14,044 nucleotides of DNA, taken from G020354785 sp964580815. GTDB taxonomy: Bacteria; Bacteroidota; Bacteroidia; Bacteroidales; UBA10428. Positions 7,597 to 14,044 of the stretch are shown one piece after another. Both the position numbers and the translations under genes were made by a program. The notes under the pieces are model-generated. The model ran no database searches. It had not been told where the DNA came from and saw only the letters and a list, made by a program, of their open reading frames with translations. Position 1 is the first letter of the stretch; every line of letters starts with the position of its first letter. The DNA lies in assembly GCA_964580815.1 (NCBI GenBank), contig CAZOLY010000084.1:1-14044 (forward strand). The letters are read 5' to 3'.

Positions 7597-8943
7597 ATGT
7601 TTGATAATTTAACAGAAAGGCTGGATCATTCTTTTAAGATATTGAAAGGGCAGGGGAGGATCACTGAAATAAACGTTGCCGAAACTCTTAAGGAAGTGCG
7701 TCGTGCTTTACTTGATGCCGATGTGAACTATAAAATAGCCAAGAACTTCACAGACAGGGTTAAGCAGAATGCAATAGGACAAAAAATTATAACTGCCGTA
7801 AAGCCCGGGCAGATGATGGTAAAGATTGTCCATGATGAGCTCGCCAGGCTTATGGGAGGGGCAAATGAAGATATTAATATAAAAGGCAGTCCCGCAGTTG
7901 TGTTAATTGCTGGCCTGCAGGGGTCAGGAAAAACAACATTTGCAGGTAAGCTGGCAAATCAGCTGAGAAGCAAAAGGGGCAAAACACCACTGCTTGTAGC
8001 CGGTGACGTATACCGGCCTGCTGCCATTGAACAGCTTAAAGTGCTGGGTGAGCAAATAAATGTTCCTGTGTATACCGAAGAAGGTAATAAAGATCCTGTG
8101 AAAATTGCAAAGGCCGCAATTAAAGAAGCCAAAAGAACAGGTTATGATACAGTAATAATTGATACCGCAGGACGGCTGGCCATTGATGAACAGATGATGA
8201 ATGAAATAGAATCCATTAAAAAAGCAGTAACTCCGGGTGAAACACTGTTTGTCGTTGATTCAATGACTGGCCAGGATGCCGTAAATACAGCTAAGGAGTT
8301 TAATGACAGGCTGGATTTCGAGGGGGTAGTATTGACAAAGCTCGACGGTGATACACGCGGTGGGGCAGCTTTATCAATAAGAGAAGTTGTGAATAAACCC
8401 ATAAAGTTCATAAGTGCAGGAGAAAAACTCGATGCCATAGAGCTGTTCCACCCCGAAAGAATGGCAGACAGGATACTTGGCATGGGCGATATCGTGTCAC
8501 TGGTTGAAAAGGCACAGGAACAGTTTGATGTTGACCAGGCAAGAAAGCTCAAGAAGAAAATTGCAAAAAATCAATTCAATCTTAACGACTTTATTCAGCA
8601 AATACAGCAGATCAAAAAAATGGGCAATGTGAAAGATCTTGCCGGAATGATCCCTGGAGTCGGAAAAGCTATTAAAGACCTTGATATCGATGATGATGCT
8701 TTTAAAAGTATAGAAGCAATAATATATTCTATGACACCCCGGGAACGTGAAGATCCTTCCCTTTTAAACGGATCAAGGAGAAAAAGAATATCGGCTGGCA
8801 GCGGTACCAGTGTCCAGGATGTAAACAGGCTTATTAAGCAGTTTGATGATACGCGTAAAATGATGAAAATGATGTCAGGAGGTAAAAACATGATGCGTAT
8901 GATGGGCAACATGTCGGCTATGAAGAACAGGGCACCGAATTAA
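7597..8943 (+). CDS. ffh: Signal recognition particle GTPase (Ffh/SRP54)
   Basis: A 448-residue protein component of the signal recognition particle. It binds signal sequences emerging from the ribosome and, with its receptor FtsY, directs membrane proteins to the Sec translocon. The N domain (1-85) begins MFDNLTERLDHSFKILKG and contains the RRALLDADVN stretch. The G domain carries the P-loop GLQGSGKTT (106-114), DTAGRL (from 189) and the guanine-specificity motif TKLDGD (from 247), followed by the conserved RGGAALS. The M domain (about 325-448) is methionine-rich (MMKMMSGGKNMMRMMGNM) and would bind 4.5S RNA and signal peptides. No SRP RNA gene is visible here. folD follows after a 4- or 31-base gap, so the two are probably co-transcribed. 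Confidence 0.98.
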   Translation: MFDNLTERLDHSFKILKGQGRITEINVAETLKEVRRALLDADVNYKIAKNFTDRVKQNAIGQKIITAVKPGQMMVKIVHDELARLMGGANEDINIKGSPAVVLIAGLQGSGKTTFAGKLANQLRSKRGKTPLLVAGDVYRPAAIEQLKVLGEQINVPVYTEEGNKDPVKIAKAAIKEAKRTGYDTVIIDTAGRLAIDEQMMNEIESIKKAVTPGETLFVVDSMTGQDAVNTAKEFNDRLDFEGVVLTKLDGDTRGGAALSIREVVNKPIKFISAGEKLDAIELFHPERMADRILGMGDIVSLVEKAQEQFDVDQARKLKKKIAKNQFNLNDFIQQIQQIKKMGNVKDLAGMIPGVGKAIKDLDIDDDAFKSIEAIIYSMTPREREDPSLLNGSRRKRISAGSGTSVQDVNRLIKQFDDTRKMMKMMSGGKNMMRMMGNMSAMKNRAPN

Positions 8944-8974
8944 AGAAATGTCTAATATTTACAATTATACTATT

Positions 8975-9859
8975 ATGCAAATTATAGATGGTAAAAAAGT
9001 AGCCGGCGATATTAAACAGGAGATCGCCGCCGAGGTTGAGAAAATTAAGCTAAGTGGCGGCAGGATTCCGCATCTGGCTGCTGTTCTGGTAGGCCACGAC
9101 GGGGCAAGCGAAACTTATGTAGCAAACAAAATCAAAGCCTGTGAACTGGTAGGTGTAAAATCTACTCTTATAAGGCTGGAGGATACGGTCACCCAGGAGG
9201 AACTTCTTAATAAAGTTGAAGATTTAAACAATGATGGCGACATTGACGGTTTTATCGTTCAGCTGCCACTGCCAGACCATATATCAGAGAATAAAATTAT
9301 TGAAGCAATAGATCCGGAAAAAGACGTTGATGGCTTCCACCCCGTAAATGTAGGACGTATGGTTCAGGGACTGCCTTCATTTATCCCGGCAACACCTGCA
9401 GGCATACTTGAGCTTCTGAAAAGATATAATATCGATCCTTCAGGAAAACACTGTGTAATCATTGGCCGCAGTAAACTTGTGGGGCGTCCCCTTAGCATCT
9501 TACTGTCACTGAAACGTGATATGGGCAACGCTACGGTTACTGTCTGTCATACAAGGACAAAAAATCTTAAAGATATATGTAATAATGCTGATATTATTGT
9601 TGTTGCACTGGGCTCACCCGGATTTCTGAAAGGAGATATGGTAAGAGAAGGTGCAGTAGTGATTGATGTGGGGACAACAAGAATAAAATCAGATAAAACA
9701 AAATCGGGATGGAGACTTATGGGAGACGTTGAATTTGACGAAGTGGCCCCTAAATGCAGCTACATTACACCTGTGCCGGGTGGTGTCGGCCCGATGACAA
9801 TAGTATCATTGCTCAGAAATACACTACTTGCATCCACAGGGAAAATTTACGAGGCTTAA
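8975..9859 (+). CDS. folD: Bifunctional methylenetetrahydrofolate dehydrogenase/methenyl-THF cyclohydrolase
   Basis: FolD converts 5,10-methylene-THF to 10-formyl-THF through NADP-dependent oxidation and cyclohydrolysis, supplying one-carbon units for purines and formyl-Met. The 294 residues carry the catalytic Tyr48 and Lys52 (ETYVANKIKACE), VQLPLPDHI, DVDGFHPVNVGRM, the NADP-binding GRSKLVGRP (from 164) and the C-terminal PVPGGVGPMT (266-275). I chose the ATG at 8975 because it gives MQIIDGKKVAG, aligning with the usual FolD N-terminus and length. An in-frame ATG at 8948, 4 bases after the ffh stop and preceded by an A-rich stretch, would add nine residues and may be used through coupling with ffh. 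Confidence 0.96.
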   Translation: MQIIDGKKVAGDIKQEIAAEVEKIKLSGGRIPHLAAVLVGHDGASETYVANKIKACELVGVKSTLIRLEDTVTQEELLNKVEDLNNDGDIDGFIVQLPLPDHISENKIIEAIDPEKDVDGFHPVNVGRMVQGLPSFIPATPAGILELLKRYNIDPSGKHCVIIGRSKLVGRPLSILLSLKRDMGNATVTVCHTRTKNLKDICNNADIIVVALGSPGFLKGDMVREGAVVIDVGTTRIKSDKTKSGWRLMGDVEFDEVAPKCSYITPVPGGVGPMTIVSLLRNTLLASTGKIYEA

Positions 9860-9940
9860 CAGCTCCTTGATTATAAATCTTAATACTTTTTTTATACCTT
9901 GCTAAATATTTTGAACATTGGTTTTAATTTTAGATTTAGC

Positions 9941-12550
9941 ATGAGAATTCTAAATTTGATAATACTGTTTGTAGCTTTGTTATGCTGCTGTTTATTTTCC
10001 TGCAAAGAATCGGGGAAAAATGTTCCTGCCTCAGTCAGCTGGTCCAGTAACGATCCGCTGTCAATACCTTTAAGGATAAGATTACAGAAATTCGAGCGTG
10101 CCAATCTGGTCAGGAACAGCTCTTTTGAATCCGGCAAAGCCTTAATTGTTGATACTACAGGAACTACTTTCAGAATTGACGGCTGGCAAAAAGTCGGAGA
10201 TAATATTGAGTGGGTAAATATTGAATTTGACTCAATATATAGAGCAGATGAAGCTGCTGACTCCCTGCATTCAGTTAAAATACACAGGTTATACATTGAT
10301 GAGACAGATGATAAGGGAGAGGGTGTAATTAGTGATTTTATAAAAGTTATTCCCGGCAATTACTCATTATCATATTATATAAGGCTTGAAGATGTATGCT
10401 CAAATAAGGAAAGGCTGGGTACCAGGCTTTATGATGCGGTAAATATAAGAGTCTATTATTACGATAAGAATAAGATAGCAATAAGTTCAAGATTATACCT
10501 GCCCCAAAATGATATATATATCAACAACTCCTTCAAAGGAATATCATTTTCAAATTACTGGCAGGTTGACAAATTTGACTGGGGTAAGGTCAAAGGTAAA
10601 TCGCATAACTATAACTGTCCGGAAGGCGATATACCTGATGAAGCGCGATATGTTAAAATATTTTTTGGAATGAAAGGTATTGGCACTATGTGGCTTGATA
10701 ATATTGACTTTCGTTATACGGAATCAAATTTTACGGCATCCGAAAGAATGAAATATCTTACTGATACCATATTTTCCAAACACGATGTTATCATACCGCA
10801 ACCAAAGGAAGTTGAAAAATTAGAATCAATAATTTACTATGAACCCGGAACTGATTACAGGAACCTGCCAAAAATAGTTGTTCCTGAGAATATGTCAATA
10901 GAAACAAAACACGCTGCCCTGTTAATTAAGAATAGACTGGAGAGTATTTTTAAAAGTCTTTCAGGCAGTGATGAATCTGATTATAAGATTCAGATTTCCA
11001 CGAAAATATCCTCTGATGATCTGAAATCAACCGGACTTATTTTCAGTGTCGGGAAAAATGAACTCTACAGGAGATTCAGGGAAATATTACCGGTAAGTGA
11101 AATAAAAGACAAACAACAATCATATTTTATTTATACAAACAGCGATATTAATAATCTTGTATTTCTTGCAGGTAACGAGCCGGTAGGTGATTTTTATGCA
11201 GCGACAACCGCTATACAACTGTTTGATAATAAAAAGTTTATTTTTCATAATGCCAAAGTAATTGATTATCCTGATTTTGAAAACAGGTATTATAATATAC
11301 CGGCATCTGATAATAAAAGTGGATTGTCAAAAAGTCTTTCCTTTATTGATGACCTTACCGGTTATAAGATCAATGGAGCATACCTGTCATGCAACCTGTC
11401 AGCAGATACCGGCCAATATAGCCGGATAATTAAAAGTACAGGTGCAAAATATGCGAATGATGATGCATTCAATTTCAAAATTATGCTGGCACCACCGGCT
11501 TTATTTAACTATATTGATGGGGATAAACATGCGGGTGAGGATGAGAAGACCAGCATAGCCGAGATTAATCATGATGAATTAAGAAGTATTTGCAAAACAG
11601 GATTTAAAGCCGGGGCATTGGGTATTGCTTATGTACCCTATTTTATGACTCCCTTTTATATTAACACCTGCAGGAACCGGCAGCCTGAAAATTACCTTGA
11701 TAACCCCAGGAGGCTGTCTGTAAATGTCTCAACTATAAATGAACTTATAAAGAGTGAATATTCCGGAAAGGATCTGGAAATACTTCTGCCCTGGTTTAAT
11801 AACCAGCTAATTGATGATAGCAGGGGCAAGGCTGAAGTTTTACTGACTGGTATAATTGCAGATTTAAGAAATAATATCTCATGGTTCTGGACCGGCAATT
11901 CTTTCTATTCTTTAAGAAGTGACAACGCTGACCTTGCCAGAATGATATCATATTTGAATAAAATACCTGTTTACTGGGATAATTCTGTTTTAACCACCGG
12001 CATTAATATGACCCTTTCCGATTACTGCAATTATTATCCGGGGAAAATAAGGCTGTTGAGCCTCTTTAGTCCTTTTAATGATGATAATATTAATTTTATT
12101 CTTGAGAATATAAACAGAAAACAGATATTCTTTAACAGTACTGTAGAATCAGAGCTTGATCTGATAAAGTTTGCAACTATAGCCGATTTTTCATGGAACG
12201 CGAAAACATATAATCCCGATTTAGCCCTGTGGAAAGTGCTATTATCACGGTATGGACCAGAAGCGGCCAGGATACTTATTTCACTTAACGATGAATATTT
12301 TAATCTTGTGGAAATAATTGCAAAATTAAAATCAGAAGGACTGGTACATAAATATATTAAAAGAGGAGAAAGTATAGTAGTTGATTTGAATACGGGTATA
12401 GAGAAACTAAGTCTGTTGTTGGGAGAATCCCATCCTTTAACTGTAGAATTAAAAAATGAGTTCGACAATATTATTAATCAATACAATGAGTTGAAAAAAC
12501 AGTTGAATTTTGATTCAGGAAAAATGCAAAGTATTGAAAATATCGATTAG
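9941..12550 (+). CDS. Large GH84-like lipoprotein, probably catalytically degenerate
   Basis: An 869-residue lipoprotein. The signal peptide ends in lipobox L-F-S-C with Cys21 lipidated; the earlier TTG at 9899 would spoil it. Residues about 55-260 look like a galactose-binding or CBM4/9-type beta-sandwich (NLVRNSSFESG to TMWLDNIDFRY). Residues about 280-450 resemble the GH20b/GH84 N-domain (IIPQPKEVE, FLAGNEPVGDFYAATTAIQL, KVIDYPDFENR). Residues about 450-765 resemble a GH84 TIM barrel in its second half: WFWTGNS (648-654), VYWDNS (677-682), FFNSTVESE and TIADFSWNAKTYNP. The catalytic Asp-Asp of GH84 (FFDD in the Bacteroides enzyme, from memory) aligns with Tyr567-Phe568, and the GFYG and KDD motifs are absent. 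It may bind amino-sugar glycans without cleaving them. The gene stands alone after folD. The fold assignment is fairly sure; activity is doubtful. Confidence 0.75.
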   Translation: MRILNLIILFVALLCCCLFSCKESGKNVPASVSWSSNDPLSIPLRIRLQKFERANLVRNSSFESGKALIVDTTGTTFRIDGWQKVGDNIEWVNIEFDSIYRADEAADSLHSVKIHRLYIDETDDKGEGVISDFIKVIPGNYSLSYYIRLEDVCSNKERLGTRLYDAVNIRVYYYDKNKIAISSRLYLPQNDIYINNSFKGISFSNYWQVDKFDWGKVKGKSHNYNCPEGDIPDEARYVKIFFGMKGIGTMWLDNIDFRYTESNFTASERMKYLTDTIFSKHDVIIPQPKEVEKLESIIYYEPGTDYRNLPKIVVPENMSIETKHAALLIKNRLESIFKSLSGSDESDYKIQISTKISSDDLKSTGLIFSVGKNELYRRFREILPVSEIKDKQQSYFIYTNSDINNLVFLAGNEPVGDFYAATTAIQLFDNKKFIFHNAKVIDYPDFENRYYNIPASDNKSGLSKSLSFIDDLTGYKINGAYLSCNLSADTGQYSRIIKSTGAKYANDDAFNFKIMLAPPALFNYIDGDKHAGEDEKTSIAEINHDELRSICKTGFKAGALGIAYVPYFMTPFYINTCRNRQPENYLDNPRRLSVNVSTINELIKSEYSGKDLEILLPWFNNQLIDDSRGKAEVLLTGIIADLRNNISWFWTGNSFYSLRSDNADLARMISYLNKIPVYWDNSVLTTGINMTLSDYCNYYPGKIRLLSLFSPFNDDNINFILENINRKQIFFNSTVESELDLIKFATIADFSWNAKTYNPDLALWKVLLSRYGPEAARILISLNDEYFNLVEIIAKLKSEGLVHKYIKRGESIVVDLNTGIEKLSLLLGESHPLTVELKNEFDNIINQYNELKKQLNFDSGKMQSIENID

Positions 12551-12680
12551 ATTTGTATTTTTCTGAAAAAAGTATACGGCTTTCAATATTTAGCATTAAC
12601 TTTAATATAGTCATTATTATTTTTAATAATTATTTCAGAAAGAGTATTTTTTTCAAAATATAAGCATACGTGTATAGAAC

Positions 12681-14044
12681 ATGAATCCAAATCAGAATAA
12701 TTTTTTTGAAGAGGAAGAATACTCTGACATAATAAACAGATTTAAGGACATGTTGAGGAAAAACAGGTCCTGCTATTTTGATTTGTTTGAGTTTGAAAAT
12801 ATTACTGATTATTACATAAATAATAACGATTATAAATCTGCCCTCAGATCAGTGAGGATAGGCCTTGACCAGCATCCTTATTCAATATCACTTAAGCTTA
12901 AGTACGCGCAGGTTTTAGTGGAAGACAGAAAGGCAAAAATAGCCCTTGATATTCTTAAAGATATTGAAAAGGTTGATTCTTATAACTTTGAATTCCATCT
13001 TATCAAGGGTAAGGCTTTAAACTCTTTAAAAAAGCATGAAGCAGCCGTAAGGGCATTTGACGAAGCAATAAGACTGTCCCAGGAAGATAAAGATGATGTC
13101 ATATATGAAATAGCATTATCGTTTGTTCAAATTGATGAAATAAAAACAGCAATAAAGTATTTATTACTTGCTTATGAAATAAATAATTCAAACTTACTTG
13201 TTATTTACGACCTGGCTATATGCTATGAGCGGATGGATAATATCGAGAAAAGTATTTTTTACCTGGAAAAATACCTGGATATTGATCCTTTTTCTGAGAA
13301 TATATGGCATAATTTAGGTTTATGGTATCTGGCAGCTAATAAATATAAAAAAGCTCTTAATGCATTTGATTATGCGATAGCAATCAGTCCTGAATTTGTT
13401 TCTGTATATCTGAGTAAGGCTGATGCGCATATAACTTATAAGAATTATTGTGCTGCGATTAGGGTATATGAAGATTTACTGGAGATTGACAGTAAAAATG
13501 CACATATATACTGTTTGATTGGTGATTGCTTTGAGAAACTTGGCAAGTATACGGATGCAATAGAATATTATAATAAGGCTTTAAACATAGAAAATGATTG
13601 TTCAAATGCATGGTTTAAAATGGGAGTAATATATTATCACCTGAAGAGATACAACAGAAGTATAAATAATATAAAAAAGGCAATAAGGATAGAATCCAAT
13701 ATTTGTGAATACTGGTTTATGCTTGGCGAAGTATATTCGGGAATGAACAATGTTAGTAAGGCAATAAAGGCCTATACAACTGCTGTAGAACTTGATCCTG
13801 AGAATTATAAAGCCTGGCTTGCATATGCAGCGGTATATTTTAGCAATAATAAAATCATTGCGAAAACCAGGCAAGACCATGGGATTACTCTCATTGGTTC
13901 CCACAATATTATTGAAAATAACATAATAACGGGGTATGATTTTTCCAATGGTATCGAATCATATAATGGAACATTTAATCTAATTACTAATAATACTGTT
14001 CAATCCTGTTTGACAGGAATATATGTTTTTCTTTCTCATGAAAA
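12681..14044 (+). CDS. Tetratricopeptide repeat protein, cut by window end (abnormal C-terminal tail)
   Basis: The frame is open from the ATG at 12681 to the last base, 454 codons without a stop. The N-terminus (about 1-45) is acidic and contains EYSDIINRFKDMLRKN and the CYFDLFEFENITDYY stretch, which I associate with a conserved Bacteroidota TPR family. About ten TPR units, roughly 34 residues each, follow to near residue 390. Good examples are AWFKMGVIYYHLKRYNRSIN and FEKLGKYTDAIEYYNKALNI. There is no signal peptide, so it is likely a cytoplasmic scaffold for protein-protein contacts. From about residue 392 the helical pattern stops and a beta-helix-like sequence begins; see the separate entry. 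The partner proteins and process are unknown. The 130-base upstream gap is very AT-rich and I see no convincing promoter in it. Confidence 0.8.
   Translation, partial: MNPNQNNFFEEEEYSDIINRFKDMLRKNRSCYFDLFEFENITDYYINNNDYKSALRSVRIGLDQHPYSISLKLKYAQVLVEDRKAKIALDILKDIEKVDSYNFEFHLIKGKALNSLKKHEAAVRAFDEAIRLSQEDKDDVIYEIALSFVQIDEIKTAIKYLLLAYEINNSNLLVIYDLAICYERMDNIEKSIFYLEKYLDIDPFSENIWHNLGLWYLAANKYKKALNAFDYAIAISPEFVSVYLSKADAHITYKNYCAAIRVYEDLLEIDSKNAHIYCLIGDCFEKLGKYTDAIEYYNKALNIENDCSNAWFKMGVIYYHLKRYNRSINNIKKAIRIESNICEYWFMLGEVYSGMNNVSKAIKAYTTAVELDPENYKAWLAYAAVYFSNNKIIAKTRQDHGITLIGSHNIIENNIITGYDFSNGIESYNGTFNLITNNTVQSCLTGIYVFLSHE
13860..14044 (+). other. In-frame NosD/pectate-lyase-like beta-helix segment replacing the TPR pattern
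   Basis: After VYFSNNKI the translation changes to GITLIGSHNIIENNIITGYD, then GIESYNGTFNLITNNTVQS and GIYVFLSHE. This has the periodic Gly-Ile and Asn-Asn pattern of right-handed parallel beta-helix (PbH1/NosD) repeats, at 20 to 25 residues each. Such proteins are normally exported surface or carbohydrate-active proteins, unlike a cytoplasmic TPR protein. Either the contig end is chimeric or this is a real fusion. The change falls near 13850-13880. Confidence 0.6.

Noticed and set aside
8142..8552. Reverse-strand open frame of 136 codons
   Set aside because: It lies wholly inside ffh, and its Ser/Ile-rich translation is the antisense shadow of a conserved gene.
9895..9902. TACCTTGC as a promoter element for the GH84-like gene
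   Set aside because: It lacks one T of the TAnnTTTG consensus and has no -33 box that I can see at the right spacing.
9892..10359. Reverse-strand open frame of 155 codons at the start of the GH84-like gene
   Set aside because: It overlaps the signal peptide and beta-sandwich of a convincing + strand gene and shows no recognisable motif.
12613..12630. Inverted repeat ATTATTA/TAATAAT with a TTTT loop
   Set aside because: The stem is AT-only and weak and lies in very AT-rich DNA. It is likely by chance and lacks the GC stem of an intrinsic terminator.
13602..13904. Reverse-strand open frame of 100 codons
   Set aside because: It is antisense to clear TPR repeats and is Cys/Tyr/Ile-rich, as expected for a shadow frame.

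Overview
The window reads as chromosomal DNA of an uncultivated member of the Bacteroidota, probably Bacteroidales-like. The evidence is AT-rich intergenic DNA, little reliance on Shine-Dalgarno sites, two exact copies of a Bacteroidota-type -7 promoter element (TATTTTTG, fitting TAnnTTTG), and gene families I recognise from that phylum: a FecCD importer whose ATPase carries a C-terminal extension, a TPR protein with a YFD-type N-terminus, and proteins with YPK-type tandem repeats. All genes lie on the + strand. The first and last genes are cut by the window ends. I see no rRNA, tRNA, CRISPR array or mobile element.

Region 1 (1-4536) looks like one transcription unit. It holds the 3' end of a tandem-repeat protein gene, then, overlapping by one base, a lipoprotein substrate-binding protein. 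A 94-residue helical protein, a FecCD-type permease, an ABC ATPase and a 70-residue two-helix membrane protein follow. The binding protein, permease and ATPase form a complete type II importer of the siderophore/heme/cobalamin class. No TonB receptor or riboswitch is visible, so the substrate is open. The two small proteins are candidate accessory parts.

Region 2 (4695-9859) holds a family 2 glycosyltransferase gene and three housekeeping genes: argS (arginyl-tRNA synthetase), ffh (signal recognition particle GTPase) and folD (methylene-THF dehydrogenase/cyclohydrolase). argS and ffh each have a recognisable promoter element, and folD closely follows ffh.

Region 3 (9941-14044) holds a large lipoprotein and a TPR protein. 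The lipoprotein has the layout of a GH84-type beta-N-acetylglucosaminidase: an N-terminal beta-sandwich, a GH20b/GH84-type N-domain and a TIM barrel. By manual alignment the two catalytic aspartates are replaced by Tyr-Phe, which suggests a pseudoenzyme or a binding protein. The TPR protein runs open to the window end. Its last 55 or so codons switch abruptly, in frame, from TPR helices to a NosD-like beta-helix sequence. This is either a chimeric assembly end or an unusual fusion.

The most interesting points are the degenerate GH84-like lipoprotein, the TPR/beta-helix junction, and the accessory parts of the importer (ATPase with Thr at the Q-loop and a C-terminal domain; small proteins within the operon). 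I did not find a clearly new multi-gene system.
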